Shown: piece after piece, positions 1-8,348 of the stretch
Numbering within the stretch: position 1 is the first letter of the stretch
Layout of the letters: each line of letters opens with the position of its first letter
Notes under the pieces: generated by a model
Databases searched by the model: none
Told to the model about the DNA's origin: nothing
The model's input: only the letters and a program-made list of their open reading frames with translations
Translations under genes and position numbers: made by a program
Origin: Rhizobium sp. S152
Lineage (GTDB): Bacteria > Pseudomonadota > Alphaproteobacteria > Rhizobiales > Rhizobiaceae
DNA: 45,477 bases
Assembly: GCF_030380735.1 (NCBI RefSeq)
Contig: NZ_JAUDRZ010000012.1
Coordinates: 1-45,477 of the forward strand
Direction of reading: 5' to 3'

Positions 1-83
1 CCGTCGCCCGCAAACTCATCATTCTCGCCAATGCCATCCTCATCCGCAAAGCCGAATGGACGCCGGAATATTGCAGAGAATGA
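1..83 (+). mobile_element. 3' end of an IS110/IS116/IS902-type transposase (cut by window edge)
   Basis: An open frame enters from the left edge (codons from position 3) and stops at TGA 81-83. Its last 26 residues contain RKLIILANAILIRK followed by AEW, which resembles the C-terminal end of IS110-family transposases (typically a MRKLL..LNA..R...W pattern). Only the end is visible, so it cannot be said whether the element is intact. IS110 elements lack long terminal inverted repeats, so no end can be marked. The family call rests on this short tail only. Confidence 0.5.
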
Positions 84-97
84 GACATGGTTGCTCC

Positions 98-219
98 CCG
101 TTGGGGAGAAGAGACCTAGGAGTAGGCCCCTCGTTCCAACCTCCCCTTCTCCCCAACGGGGAGAAGGTGGCCCGAAGGGTTCAGGTGCAACTAGTTGCAC
201 CGGGGATGAGGGGGCTCCG
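98..219. repeat. RIME-like mosaic intergenic repeat, copy 1
   Basis: A run of short palindromes: CTCCCCGTTGGGGAG near 104-118, CCTTCTCCCC-AAC-GGGGAGAAGG at 145-167, and GGTGCAAC-TA-GTTGCACC at 184-201. The part from about 145 to 215 recurs in reverse orientation at 16292-16360. Such elements are typical of rhizobial intergenic DNA (RIME, Rhizobium-specific intergenic mosaic elements). Here it lies between a transposase tail and the 3' end of a DMT transporter gene. The family name is from memory; the repeat itself is seen directly. Confidence 0.75.
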
Positions 220-259
220 GGCTCTATGCTATCCTCTTTTTTCTGAATAACTCCCGCAC

Positions 260-1177
260 TCAAACTTCCCTCCTCCGCACCCGCGCAAACAACCGCCCGT
301 CGATCGCAGCCAACCCGATCGCGATCATCGCCATGCCGATTAGGTGCTTGGCCTGCAGCTGCTCGCCGAGGATGGCGGCGCCCAAGAGGATGGCGCTGAC
401 GGGGATGAGAAAGGTGACGAGCATGAGGTTGGTGGCGCCTGACGTGGCGAGGATGCGGAAGAAGAGGACGTAGGCGACCGCCGTCGACAGCAGCGCCAGG
501 CCGAGGAGCGCCATCCAGGTCTCGGCCGAGGGGGCAGCGAGCGTCCAGGGCTGGTCGACGATGAGGGCGATCGGGAGCATCAGGATGGTGGAGGCGGTGA
601 CCTGGCCGGCGGCGGGGATCAGCGGCGCCATGCCCATCTGGCGAAAGCGGCGGCCGAAGATGCCGGCGAAGGAATAGGAGAGTGCGGCGCCGAGAACGGC
701 GAGCTGCGCCAGCACGTTGGCGCCGAGATCGCGCAGCACGTCGAAGCCGATCATGTAGGCGACGCCTGCGAAGCCTACCAGGACGCCGAGCAGGCGGTTG
801 CCGGTCATCTTTTCATCCGCCGTCAACAGATGCGCGACGACGACGCCGAAGAGCGGCGTGGTGGCATTGAGGATCGAGGCGAGGCCGCTGGCGATATGGG
901 TCTGGCCCCAGACGATCAGGCAGAACGGGATCATGTTGTTGAGCAGGCCCATGCCGAAGAAGGCTGCCCAAGCCTTGCCATCGCGCGGCATGGCGTGGCC
1001 GGTGGCGCGGACGATAAGGTTGAGCGCGACGGCGGCGATCAGGACGCGGCCGGTGACGATGGTAAACGGCGGCAGGCTCTTGACCAGGATGCCGTTGAAG
1101 AGGAAGGAGCCTCCCCACAGGAGCGAGAGCACCAGCAGCATTCCCCATTCGGCAAGGCCCATCTGTTTCTGTTGCAC
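260..1177 (-). CDS. DMT-superfamily (EamA) transporter
   Basis: 305 residues, close to the usual ~300 for two tandem EamA repeats, with about ten hydrophobic segments along its length. The N-terminal motif LLWGGSFLFNGILVK is typical of EamA permeases; substrates in this family are amino acids or other small metabolites and cannot be read from sequence. The start is GTG at 1177, chosen because a GGAGGA ribosome site lies 5-6 bases upstream; an in-frame ATG at 1162 is the alternative. It is divergent from the LysR-family gene at 1368, with a 190-bp shared promoter region, so that regulator probably controls it. Confidence 0.85.
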   Translation of the reverse strand: MQQKQMGLAEWGMLLVLSLLWGGSFLFNGILVKSLPPFTIVTGRVLIAAVALNLIVRATGHAMPRDGKAWAAFFGMGLLNNMIPFCLIVWGQTHIASGLASILNATTPLFGVVVAHLLTADEKMTGNRLLGVLVGFAGVAYMIGFDVLRDLGANVLAQLAVLGAALSYSFAGIFGRRFRQMGMAPLIPAAGQVTASTILMLPIALIVDQPWTLAAPSAETWMALLGLALLSTAVAYVLFFRILATSGATNLMLVTFLIPVSAILLGAAILGEQLQAKHLIGMAMIAIGLAAIDGRLFARVRRREV

Positions 1178-1297
1178 GGTCTTCCTCCTATCAACACCAC
1201 CTGCCTAGAGCGTCCCGCGCGGTGCAGCCACCCGATCCTTGCGCAGCCGTTCAACTTTCGCAAAGCGAAGGATGCTTATCCCTCCGGCTTTCACGAT

Positions 1298-1316
1298 TGA
1301 TATTATTTCGATATCA
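1298..1316. promoter_or_regulatory. Candidate LysR operator between divergent genes
   Basis: Perfect inverted repeat TGATAT-(7 nt)-ATATCA in the AT-rich gap between the DMT transporter and its divergent LysR-family regulator. Spacing fits the T-N11-A type of LysR site. It lies 52 bp upstream of the regulator start. The role is inferred from position and symmetry only. Confidence 0.45.
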
Positions 1317-1367
1317 TCACCTCATCAAACGAGCATTTTTCGATGTATGCTTTAGCTGGACTAAATC

Positions 1368-2252
1368 ATGAGCGATTATCTTCCCTCGCTTTCGGCACTG
1401 CGCGCCTTCGAGGCGGCGGCACGGCATCTCAGCATGACACTGGCGGCCCACGAGCTCAACGTGACGCCGGGCGCAGTCAGCCTGCAAATCCGCGACCTCG
1501 AGGCCACGCTTGGCGTGCAGCTCTTTGAACGCAAGACGCGGGCGCTGGCTCTGACCCTTGAGGGAGCGGACTATTTTACCACGATGCGATCGGCGTTCCG
1601 CCAGATGCGGGACGCGACGGCGGCGTTGACGGCGCGAGCGCGCGGCTCGGTGTTGAACGTGACCTGCACGGCGGGTTTCGCCACCTACTGGCTGGTGCCG
1701 CGGCTCAGCCGCTTCGAGGCGCTGCATCCGGAGATCGACGTCCGGATCAGCGCATCGCATCGCGTCCTCGATTTCCAGCGCGACGGCATCGATCTCGCCA
1801 TCCGCCACGGGCTCGGCGGCTATGACGGCCTCGTCAGCGAACGGCTGCTCGATGACGAACTGCTGCCCGTCTGCATACCGAAGATATCGGCAGCACTTGG
1901 CGACAACCCCTTACCCGATGCGTTGGCCGGCCTGCAGCTGATCCATGACGTCTATCGCGTCGATTGGCAGCTCTGGCTGGAAGCCGCGGGTGCGACCGGC
2001 GTGGATGCGGCGCGCGGGCCGATCTTCATGCATGGCAACGGCGCGTATGACGCGATGAAATCAGGGCTCGGCGTGGCGCTGATGCGCCGCTCCTTCGTCG
2101 AGGCAGAGCTTCGGGAGGGGACCGTCGTCGCCCCCTTCCCGATGGGTGTGGCAAGCCGCCTCGCCTTCCACCTCGTTTATCCCGGAGCCGCGCTCGACCG
2201 GCCGGCGGCGGCTGCCTTCCGCCGCTGGCTAATCCTGGAGGCTAAGGGTTAG
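1368..2252 (+). CDS. LysR-family transcriptional regulator (GcvA-like)
   Basis: 294 residues, the usual LysR length. The N-terminal winged helix-turn-helix (about residues 5-62) reads LRAFEAAARHLSMTLAAHEL and continues with VTPGAVSLQIRDLE, typical of the GcvA/AmpR branch. Residues ~90-294 form the periplasmic-binding-like effector domain. The gene is divergent from the DMT transporter at 260-1177 and an inverted repeat lies between them, which suggests control of that transporter and of itself. No clear Shine-Dalgarno site precedes the ATG. The effector is unknown. Confidence 0.88.
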   Translation: MSDYLPSLSALRAFEAAARHLSMTLAAHELNVTPGAVSLQIRDLEATLGVQLFERKTRALALTLEGADYFTTMRSAFRQMRDATAALTARARGSVLNVTCTAGFATYWLVPRLSRFEALHPEIDVRISASHRVLDFQRDGIDLAIRHGLGGYDGLVSERLLDDELLPVCIPKISAALGDNPLPDALAGLQLIHDVYRVDWQLWLEAAGATGVDAARGPIFMHGNGAYDAMKSGLGVALMRRSFVEAELREGTVVAPFPMGVASRLAFHLVYPGAALDRPAAAAFRRWLILEAKG

Positions 2253-2268
2253 AGCCTTCTATTTTCAC

Positions 2269-2312
2269 GCAATTCCGGACGGAAAACCGCTTCGCACTTT
2301 TCCTGGAATTGC
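2269..2312. repeat. ~45-bp palindromic intergenic repeat, copy A
   Basis: Imperfect palindrome with outer arms GCAATTCC (2269-2276) and GGAATTGC (2305-2312) and inner parts CGGAAAACCG and ACTTTTCC. A near-identical copy in the same orientation lies at 3414-3460. The pair brackets the saccharopine-dehydrogenase-like gene; this copy ends just 1 base from its stop codon and may act as a transcription or mRNA-stability signal. It is a type of repeat common between rhizobial genes. Confidence 0.7.
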
Positions 2313-2313
2313 T

Positions 2314-3396
2314 CTAGGCGCGCCGCGCCGAGCCTTGCTTGAAGAGGCTGCCGGTCGGCGTGCTCAGGAACATGTCCAGCGGGATATGCTCCTGGTGCAG
2401 GAAGCCGGTGGATGGAAGCAGGCCGTCGCGGACCATTTCGATAACGGCGACGACGGAGGCCGAGGTGGTCCAGGCGATCGCGGTACGGCGTTCGCCTGAT
2501 ATCTCGATCGGATAATAGGCGCGGACGAATTCCTTGCGGTGCAGCCTGCCGTTGCCGGTGCCTTCGGCCGCGACGTGGACGTAGACGACATCATCGTCGA
2601 CGGGCGGCTTGGCGTCCGTCAGGATCTCGCCGGCGAGCTTGCGCTTGTCGCGCATCAGGAGTTCGTGGAAGAAGAAGTTCATCAGGTCCATGTGGCCGGG
2701 ATAGCGCATGGTCTTGTAGTCGAGGTTCTCGACCTTGCCGAGCAACGTATCGCACATGGTGCCGAGGCCGCCCGAGGTGGTGAAGGCTTCGAGCTTGACG
2801 CCTTCGACATAGATCGTCTCCAGCCACTCCATCGGCGACACCAGCTTGCGGATACCGCCCTCGATGACCTCGCAATCGTTGAGGTACTCGTTGACGACGC
2901 CTTCCGGCGACCAGTTGAAGGCGTAGCCGAGCAGGCCGGTCGGGTTCTGCGGCAGGGCGCCGACGCGCATGCGGATCGAGCGGCAGCGGTCGAAACCATC
3001 GGCGAGGCTGGCGCCGACGATGCCGACGAAGCCGGGCGCAAGCCCGCATTGCGGGGCCATCAGGCCGCGCGCCGTCTTCGACAGGTCGATGATGAAATTG
3101 GTGGTCGGCACGTCCTCGGTGAGGTCGAAATAATGGATGCCGGCGGCATGGGCGGCGCGGGCGAGCCCGATATTGAGGTGATAGGGCAGGCACGACAGGA
3201 CGGCTTCGACGCTGCCGAGCAGTTCGCGAACGAATGCCGGATCGGCGATATCGCCGGTGCGCGTCTGGAACGGCACGCCGCCCACAGGTAGTTGCGCGTC
3301 GACGCCCGTGACCTCGAAGCCGCCCTCGTGCAAAAGCGTTGCCGCCAGCCGTCCGACCTTTCCCAGGCCGATGACGGCGATTTTATTGAAGCTCAT
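2314..3396 (-). CDS. Saccharopine dehydrogenase-family NAD(P)-dependent oxidoreductase
   Basis: 360 residues. The N-terminus KIAVIGLGKVGRLAATLL is a Rossmann dinucleotide-binding motif (GxGxxG at about residues 10-15) and the segment YFDLTEDV near residue 90 is characteristic of saccharopine dehydrogenase/lysine 6-dehydrogenase-like proteins. The family acts on amino acids such as lysine, saccharopine or homospermidine precursors; the substrate is not clear here. A strong AAAGGAGG ribosome site precedes the ATG at 3396. It runs convergent to the LysR gene and is bracketed by copies of a palindromic repeat. An L-lysine 6-dehydrogenase-type role is possible but not shown. Confidence 0.75.
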   Translation of the reverse strand: MSFNKIAVIGLGKVGRLAATLLHEGGFEVTGVDAQLPVGGVPFQTRTGDIADPAFVRELLGSVEAVLSCLPYHLNIGLARAAHAAGIHYFDLTEDVPTTNFIIDLSKTARGLMAPQCGLAPGFVGIVGASLADGFDRCRSIRMRVGALPQNPTGLLGYAFNWSPEGVVNEYLNDCEVIEGGIRKLVSPMEWLETIYVEGVKLEAFTTSGGLGTMCDTLLGKVENLDYKTMRYPGHMDLMNFFFHELLMRDKRKLAGEILTDAKPPVDDDVVYVHVAAEGTGNGRLHRKEFVRAYYPIEISGERRTAIAWTTSASVVAVIEMVRDGLLPSTGFLHQEHIPLDMFLSTPTGSLFKQGSARRA

Positions 3397-3413
3397 TCAT
3401 TTCCTCCTTTTGA

Positions 3414-3460
3414 GAGCGATTCCGGACGGAAAACCGTTTCCACTTTTCCTGGAATTGCTC
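3414..3460. repeat. ~45-bp palindromic intergenic repeat, copy B
   Basis: Outer arms GAGCGATTCC and GGAATTGCTC surround CGGACGGAAAACCG and CACTTTTCC. It is a same-orientation near-copy of 2269-2312 with a few substitutions in the middle. It sits directly upstream of the start of the saccharopine-dehydrogenase-like gene, within or next to its promoter region. Confidence 0.7.
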
Positions 3461-3524
3461 CTGCGCCGCCGTTTCCTCCCGTGGCGCAAACCATTCATGC
3501 GGGTTCTATAAAATAGAAATACCT

Positions 3525-3557
3525 GAAAAGAAAACGGCCGGAATCGCTTCCGGCCGT
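3525..3557 (-). terminator. Rho-independent terminator of dnaA
   Basis: On the minus strand a perfect 10-bp stem ACGGCCGGAA / TTCCGGCCGT (3534-3557) with a four-base loop is followed by TTTTCTTTT (3525-3533). It lies 25 bp past the dnaA stop codon. Confidence 0.9.
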
Positions 3558-3582
3558 CTATTTCATGCTCGGCAGGTGCCGA

Positions 3583-5133
3583 CTATTCGTTGATCAGCCG
3601 CTTCAGCAACTCGATTTCGTGCGAAAGCTTGGTGTCGCCTGATATCAGTTCCTCGATCTTGCGAACGGCGTGCAGGACCGTCGTGTGATCGCGTCCGCCG
3701 AAGCGACGGCCGATCTCCGGGAAGGAGCGCGGCGTGAGCGTCTTCGCCAGATACATGGCGATCTGGCGCGGCTTGACGATGACGCGGGTGCGGCGGTTGG
3801 ACACCAGTTCCTGACGCGACACGTTGTAGTGACGTGCGACGATGCGCTGGATGTCTTCGATACGCACGCGGCGCGGCTCGCCGGAGCCGACGAGATGGGC
3901 CAGAAGCTCATCGACGCGCTCGACCGTGAGGTTCGGCTCGAAGGAGCGGCGGAAGAGCAGCTGGTTGAAGGCGCCTTCCAGTTCGCGACCGCTCGCCGTG
4001 ATGTTGCGGGCCACATGGTTCAGAAGCTCGGGCGACATCTCCAGCGACGGATCTTCCGTGCGGGCGACAGCGAGGCGACGCTTGAGGATTTCGAGACGCA
4101 TCTCGTAATCCGGCGCGTCGAGTTCGATCGCCACGCCACCCTGCAGACGCGAACGAACGCGGGGATCGAGCGATTCCAGCTCCCAAGGCGCACGATCGGC
4201 TGCGACGACGACCTGCTTGGCGCTGTCGAGCAGCATGTTCAGGAGATGGCAGAACTCGTGCTGGATCATCTTGCCCTGCAGGAACTGCATGTCGTCGATG
4301 ATCAGGAGATCGATGTTCCGCAGCGAGTCCTTCAAGGTCAGGGCGTCATTATCGCGGATCGCGGTTGCGAAACGCCACATGAAATATTCCGCCGTGAGAT
4401 AGACGACGCGGAGCGCGCGCGGGTTCTGCACGCCGGCATTGGCGATCGCCTGCAGAAGGTGAGACTTACCGAGACCGACGCTGGAGTGAATGAACAGCGG
4501 GTTGAAGCGCACGGCGCCCTGGCCGGCTTCGGCGATCGTCTTGGCGGCCGCCAGCGCGACACGGTTCGAGCTGCCTTCCACGAAGGTGTCGAAGGTGAAG
4601 CGCGAGTCCAGCGGCGAGCCGAAAAGCGGCTGGCCGGAGGTTGCCGGACGCGCCTGGGCGGCGAGCGATACGGTCTGCTGGACGATCTGGCCGGCCTGCT
4701 GGGCGACCGGACGGCGCGCCTGCGGCGCCGCCGAGGCGACTTCCGGAACGACGACGTCCTCGACCGGCTTGATGGCGCCGCGGGTGGCGGTGCGCACCAG
4801 GATCTCGACCTTCAGAATTTCGGTATCTTCGGCCTGGAACAGGCCGGTGATCAGGTCGAGGTATCGGTTGTTGATCCAGGACTTGAGAAAGGTTGTCGGT
4901 ACCGTGAGCCTTACGACGCTCTTGGAGACCGAATGAAGCTTCAGCCGGGCAAACCAGCTTGCATAGACATCAGGTCCAACCTGAGCCCGAAGTCGCGCGC
5001 TGACACGTTCAAAAAGCACACCATCTTTCATGTCTCCCTTTTCCCCTGCCGCTTCGGCACTAATAGAGCCAAAATTCCGCGGAGCGCTGTCCCCACTGCC
5101 CAAGACATCCGCCGCCATTGAATTCATCCGCAT
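3583..5133 (-). CDS. dnaA: Chromosomal replication initiator protein DnaA
   Basis: 516 residues from ATG 5133. Domain I (about residues 36-110) is followed by a long Ala/Gln-rich linker (to ~165), then the AAA+ domain with Walker A GLGKSH (220-225) and Walker B LLIIDDMQ (Asp280-Asp281), and the C-terminal DNA-binding domain with the DnaA signature [18 protein letters not shown]. It binds DnaA boxes and opens the origin. ATG 5133 is preferred over the upstream TTG 5148 because GGAAGG lies 7 bases before it. A strong terminator follows. The 842-bp region upstream carries a dense cluster of GANTC sites that may tie transcription to CcrM methylation. Confidence 0.98.
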   Translation of the reverse strand: MRMNSMAADVLGSGDSAPRNFGSISAEAAGEKGDMKDGVLFERVSARLRAQVGPDVYASWFARLKLHSVSKSVVRLTVPTTFLKSWINNRYLDLITGLFQAEDTEILKVEILVRTATRGAIKPVEDVVVPEVASAAPQARRPVAQQAGQIVQQTVSLAAQARPATSGQPLFGSPLDSRFTFDTFVEGSSNRVALAAAKTIAEAGQGAVRFNPLFIHSSVGLGKSHLLQAIANAGVQNPRALRVVYLTAEYFMWRFATAIRDNDALTLKDSLRNIDLLIIDDMQFLQGKMIQHEFCHLLNMLLDSAKQVVVAADRAPWELESLDPRVRSRLQGGVAIELDAPDYEMRLEILKRRLAVARTEDPSLEMSPELLNHVARNITASGRELEGAFNQLLFRRSFEPNLTVERVDELLAHLVGSGEPRRVRIEDIQRIVARHYNVSRQELVSNRRTRVIVKPRQIAMYLAKTLTPRSFPEIGRRFGGRDHTTVLHAVRKIEELISGDTKLSHEIELLKRLINE

Positions 5134-5604
5134 TATGCCGCCTTCCAAATTCGACCGGCCGACGTTTTTTCGCCCGGATTATTTCCCCGCTATGACCGGA
5201 CAGCGGCACCCTCATGAGCCACTCTCCAGCCGGTTCACTCAAATACCGTCCCACACACGAAACGCCTCCGGGGATTTCGAGAACCGCCTCATGCGGCTTC
5301 GTCGTCGTCCCGGGGTTGGCCGCCGCTTCCTCGCAGCAACGTCGGCCAGCCTGTTTACTTCGTGACTCCCCTACAGCCGACCGCTCGCTCAACGTGCAGT
5401 CGAAAACACACAAAACATCTACGCTCCGCGACAGCCACGCCGCGGCTCAAAACACTCAAGTGCGTGAAAATCCGGAGATACCTAATCCCCGCAGCAAGAG
5501 ACACAGAACGACCATCCTGCCGACGTGGCAGTTGTTTAGACCAAGCCTTTTCAGGTGATGTCCGGGCCCCTTGTTGACCGGCATTTAGGCAGGATCGAAT
5601 GCGG

Positions 5605-5804
5605 GAATCAACGATGAATTTTCAGCAAAACCGGCGGGGGGCCGTTGACTCTGGCGGCAGTTTTTGGGCGTCACACTCACGTCAAAAAAGAATCGCTTTT
5701 GAATCAAGGAGATTCAGGATTCACGCATTTTCGACACGCATAAAAAGAAAAAAAGAAAAAAGATTCTTGACTCAGGCCAGACCCAAGATTGTAGGCCCCG
5801 AGTC
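5605..5804. promoter_or_regulatory. Cluster of nine GANTC (CcrM methylation) sites upstream of dnaA
   Basis: GANTC pentamers begin at 5605, 5647, 5690, 5701, 5711, 5718, 5762, 5769 and 5800: nine in 200 bp, where random sequence gives roughly one per 256 bp. Further sites lie at 5364 and 5914. CcrM methylates the A in GANTC in Alphaproteobacteria, and in Caulobacter methylation state affects dnaA expression. The cluster lies 470-670 bp upstream of the dnaA start. The sites are certain; the regulatory role is inferred. Confidence 0.6.
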
Positions 5805-5827
5805 GAGCGCCGCTGAAGCATCCTGTC

Positions 5828-5854
5828 GCAAGCATTTGATTTTGCTTGCTTTTT
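5828..5854 (+). other. Stem-loop followed by T-run in the dnaA upstream region
   Basis: Perfect inverted repeat GCAAGCA (5828-5834), 8-nt loop, TGCTTGC (5843-5849), followed by TTTTT (5850-5854). Read on the plus strand it looks like a weak intrinsic terminator, although no plus-strand gene precedes it. It could end an antisense RNA or be an operator for dnaA, which is read from the other strand. Confidence 0.4.
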
Positions 5855-5918
5855 CGTGTCACACGCTCGACATCAAGCTATCGCCAAATTAACCGCGAGG
5901 CAGTCAATCGGCGGAATC

Positions 5919-5945
5919 GAAAAAGCCCGACAAAGTTGCCGGGCT
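5919..5945 (-). terminator. Rho-independent terminator of rpsT
   Basis: On the minus strand AGCCCG (5940-5945) and CGGGCT (5924-5929) form a 6-bp stem with a 10-nt loop, followed by TTTTC. It starts 31 bp past the rpsT stop codon and separates rpsT from dnaA transcription. Confidence 0.85.
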
Positions 5946-5975
5946 AATCATAACGATGAGATCGTTAAAGAAATA

Positions 5976-6254
5976 TTATGCGGTCGCGCCGACCGACAGA
6001 GCCTTCACACGAGCTGCCAAGCGCGAGACCTTGCGGGATGCCGTGTTGGCGTGCAGGACGCCCTTGCTTGCTGCGCGGGCCAGTTCCGGCTGCGCGGCGA
6101 GGAAAGCTTCCTTGGCCTTGGCAGCATCACCGGATGCGAGTGCTTCTTCGACCTGACGAACGAACGTGCGAACGCGCGAGCGACGAGCCTTGTTGACGTC
6201 GGTACGGCGGGCGATCTTGCGGGTCGCTTTTTTCGCCGAAGTTGTATTGGCCAT
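5976..6254 (-). CDS. rpsT: 30S ribosomal protein S20 (bS20)
   Basis: 92 residues beginning [17 protein letters not shown], the expected basic start of S20, which binds 16S rRNA in the small subunit. The protein is Lys/Arg/Ala-rich and helical throughout. ATG 6254 is chosen over an upstream in-frame start because GAGAGAGG lies six bases before it and because the family starts at MAN. It has its own promoter (6377-6405) and terminator (5919-5945). The rpsT-dnaA order is typical of Rhizobiales. Confidence 0.97.
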   Translation of the reverse strand: MANTTSAKKATRKIARRTDVNKARRSRVRTFVRQVEEALASGDAAKAKEAFLAAQPELARAASKGVLHANTASRKVSRLAARVKALSVGATA

Positions 6255-6376
6255 GGATGCCTCTCTCAAGAATTCGAACAAACTCCGCTATCGCCGCGGG
6301 CCTTGCGGCCAATTCCTACACAGCAATGCGGGAGCATTATCGGAAAACCGGAGTGGCTTCCCGAACCTTGGGCGGG

Positions 6377-6405
6377 CATATAACCCTAAAGCTGAGCGTC
6401 GTCAA
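6377..6405 (-). promoter_or_regulatory. Sigma-70-type promoter for rpsT
   Basis: On the minus strand TTGACG (6400-6405) is followed after exactly 17 bp by TATATG (6377-6382). The predicted start near 6370 gives a leader of about 115 nt before the rpsT ATG at 6254. Both hexamers are close to the consensus. Confidence 0.7.
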
Positions 6406-6455
6406 CGCGCATTTTCAAGGAAACGCCGCCTTTTCTCCCCGGGATCACCTCGCGA

Positions 6456-7229
6456 TCAACGGTTCTGGAAAGCGGGTTTACGCTTCTCGATGAAGGCCGT
6501 CATCCCTTCCTTCTGATCCTCGGTGCCAAAAAGACTATGGAACAGGCGGCGCTCGAAACGCAGGCCCTCCTCCAGCGTGGTCTCCAGCGCCCGGTTGACG
6601 GCCTCCTTGGCCATCAGCACAGAGGGGCGCGACAGCGAGGCGATCCTGGCGGCCGCTTCCAGGGCTTCGTCGAGCAGACGATCGGGTGCGACCACACGCG
6701 ATACGAGTCCTGCCCGCTCTGCTTCGGCCGCGTCCATCATCCGGCCGGTCAGCACCATGTCCATGGCTTTGGCCTTGCCGACGGCGCGCGTCAGGCGCTG
6801 CGAGCCACCCATGCCGGGGATGACGCCAAGGGTGATTTCCGGCTGGCCGAATTTGGCGGTCTCGGAGGCGATGATGAAGTCGCACATCATCGCGAGCTCG
6901 CAGCCGCCGCCGAGTGCGAAGCCGCTGACGGCCGCGATGACGGGTTTGCGTACTCTTGCAACATCGTCCCATCTGCCGAGGAAATTGCGGCGGTAGACAT
7001 CGGCGAAATCGAGCGGCTGCATTTCCTTGATATCGGCGCCGGCGGCAAACGCGCGCTCGGACCCCGTCAGCACGATGGCGCCGATGGTGTCGTCACCCTC
7101 GAACGCGGCATAGGCCTGCAGCAATTCCTTCAGCACCGCCGAGTTCAGCGCGTTCAGCGCCTGCGGACGATTGAGTGTGACCAGCCCCACGTTGCCGCGG
7201 GTTTCGACGATCAGCGTTTCGTAAGACAT
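6456..7229 (-). CDS. Enoyl-CoA hydratase/isomerase family protein
   Basis: 257 residues, typical for short-chain crotonase. It catalyses addition of water to trans-2-enoyl-CoA in beta-oxidation. Visible family marks: the oxyanion-hole segment [11 protein letters not shown] near residue 65, the second oxyanion segment [13 protein letters not shown] near residue 105 with the first catalytic Glu, and [18 protein letters not shown] near 130 with the second Glu. The start ATG 7229 has GGGAGGAA just upstream and is preferred to the longer frame from 7262. It lies between rpsT and mutM on the same strand, an order found in related genomes. Confidence 0.92.
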   Translation of the reverse strand: MSYETLIVETRGNVGLVTLNRPQALNALNSAVLKELLQAYAAFEGDDTIGAIVLTGSERAFAAGADIKEMQPLDFADVYRRNFLGRWDDVARVRKPVIAAVSGFALGGGCELAMMCDFIIASETAKFGQPEITLGVIPGMGGSQRLTRAVGKAKAMDMVLTGRMMDAAEAERAGLVSRVVAPDRLLDEALEAAARIASLSRPSVLMAKEAVNRALETTLEEGLRFERRLFHSLFGTEDQKEGMTAFIEKRKPAFQNR

Positions 7230-7291
7230 GCATTCCTCCCGGTCGGACCAATGGTCAGGCACTTATCGCCCGCGCTACTTCTGGCAGACAG

Positions 7292-8197
7292 CTATTTCTG
7301 ACAGGTTGGGCAATAGAAGGTCGAACGCCCGGCCTGAACGATGCGACCGATGGTACCGCCGCAATCGGGCGTACGGCAAGGCTGCCCTTCGCGATCGTAG
7401 ACGGAGAAGGAATGCTGGAAGTAGCCGAGCGAGCCGTCCGTCTGGATATGATCGCGCAGCGACGAGCCGCCGGCCTTGATCGCATCGGCGATGACCTCGC
7501 GGATCGAGGTGACAAGCAGATCCATCTGCCTGGTGGGCTTGCCGGTCCTGGTTACCAGGGTAGCGGCGGCGCGGGTCGGCTTCAGGTGCGAGCGCCACAG
7601 CGCCTCGCACACATATATATTGCCGAGGCCGGCGATGTTCTTCTGGTCGAGCAGCGCGCTCTTCAGCGGCTGCGCCTTGCCCTTGAAGCGTTCGGCGAGA
7701 TAGGCGGCGCTCAGCGCATTGCCCGTCGGTTCGGGTCCGAGGCCGTAGAGAAATGGATTGATCTCGAGCGCCGTGCGCTCGGCCACGTCCATGAAGCCGA
7801 AGCGGCGCGGGTCATTATAGATGACGCGGCTGACGCCCGCCGGGCTTTCCAGATGAAAGATCGCGTGGTCGTGCTTCTCGTCCTTGGAGCGCGGACGGTG
7901 GAACTCGCCCGGGATATCGGAGATGGGCGTCTCGGCGATCGGGCCGGTCTCAATGCGGAAGGAACCCGACATGCCGAGATGGGCGATGATGGTGGCGCCG
8001 TCATCGAGATCGATCAGCAGATACTTGGCGCGGCGGCCGAGCGAAACGATGGTGCGGCCGGTTGCCCTTGCTTCCATTCCCTCGGGAAAAGGGAAGCGCA
8101 GATCCTTGCGCCTGAGCTCCAACCGGACGATGCGCGCGCCCTCCATTGTGGGGGCGAGGCCGCGTCTGACGGTTTCGACTTCTGGCAATTCCGGCAT
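7292..8197 (-). CDS. mutM: Formamidopyrimidine-DNA glycosylase (Fpg)
   Basis: 301 residues. It removes 8-oxoguanine and formamidopyrimidines from DNA and cuts at the abasic site. The N-terminus [13 protein letters not shown] supplies the catalytic Pro2 and Glu3 after Met removal, RRAKYL near residue 57 contains the conserved catalytic Lys, and the C-terminal zinc finger has four Cys in CRTPDC and CPTC. The length is slightly above the usual ~270-295 because of an insert near residues 90-110 ([18 protein letters not shown]), common in rhizobial members. Divergent from ubiE, with 151 bp between the starts. Confidence 0.96.
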   Translation of the reverse strand: MPELPEVETVRRGLAPTMEGARIVRLELRRKDLRFPFPEGMEARATGRTIVSLGRRAKYLLIDLDDGATIIAHLGMSGSFRIETGPIAETPISDIPGEFHRPRSKDEKHDHAIFHLESPAGVSRVIYNDPRRFGFMDVAERTALEINPFLYGLGPEPTGNALSAAYLAERFKGKAQPLKSALLDQKNIAGLGNIYVCEALWRSHLKPTRAAATLVTRTGKPTRQMDLLVTSIREVIADAIKAGGSSLRDHIQTDGSLGYFQHSFSVYDREGQPCRTPDCGGTIGRIVQAGRSTFYCPTCQK

Positions 8198-8348
8198 CTT
8201 AACCCATCTATATCTAACATGTTTAAACCGCCGGCGATGTGCGCTATAGCGCCAAGGTGTCGCGGATCGGACCGTGGCCCACAGATAGCGCCGACGAACC
8301 GGTTTCGCTATGGTCGCCGCATTGATTTAAGAGATATGGAGTCATTCG

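Larger units (their letters stand above)
5134..5975. other. Long non-coding region between dnaA and rpsT
   Basis: 842 bp without a convincing gene. It must hold the dnaA promoter(s) and a long dnaA leader. Contents seen: a dense set of GANTC sites at 5605-5804, an A-rich tract near 5740-5762, a stem-loop at 5828-5849 followed by T5, a short palindrome CGTGTCACACG at 5855-5865, and the rpsT terminator at 5919-5945. I did not see a cluster of consensus DnaA boxes (TTATCCACA type), so there is no direct sign that this is the replication origin; in rhizobia with mapped origins the origin lies near hemE rather than dnaA (established knowledge). Confidence 0.7.

Noticed and set aside
3670..5121. 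Long plus-strand frame opposite dnaA
   Set aside because: Composition is that of a shadow frame in GC-rich DNA (Arg/Asp/Glu/Gly-rich, no domain) and the minus strand clearly encodes DnaA.
5214..5892. Short open frames between dnaA and rpsT (for example 5214-5558, 5599-5892)
   Set aside because: They lack ribosome sites and family marks, and overlap repeats and GANTC-rich regulatory DNA.
5134..5975. Chromosomal origin (oriC) beside dnaA
   Set aside because: No cluster of DnaA-box-like nonamers was found by eye, and in rhizobia with mapped origins the origin lies near hemE. The GANTC cluster fits dnaA regulation better.
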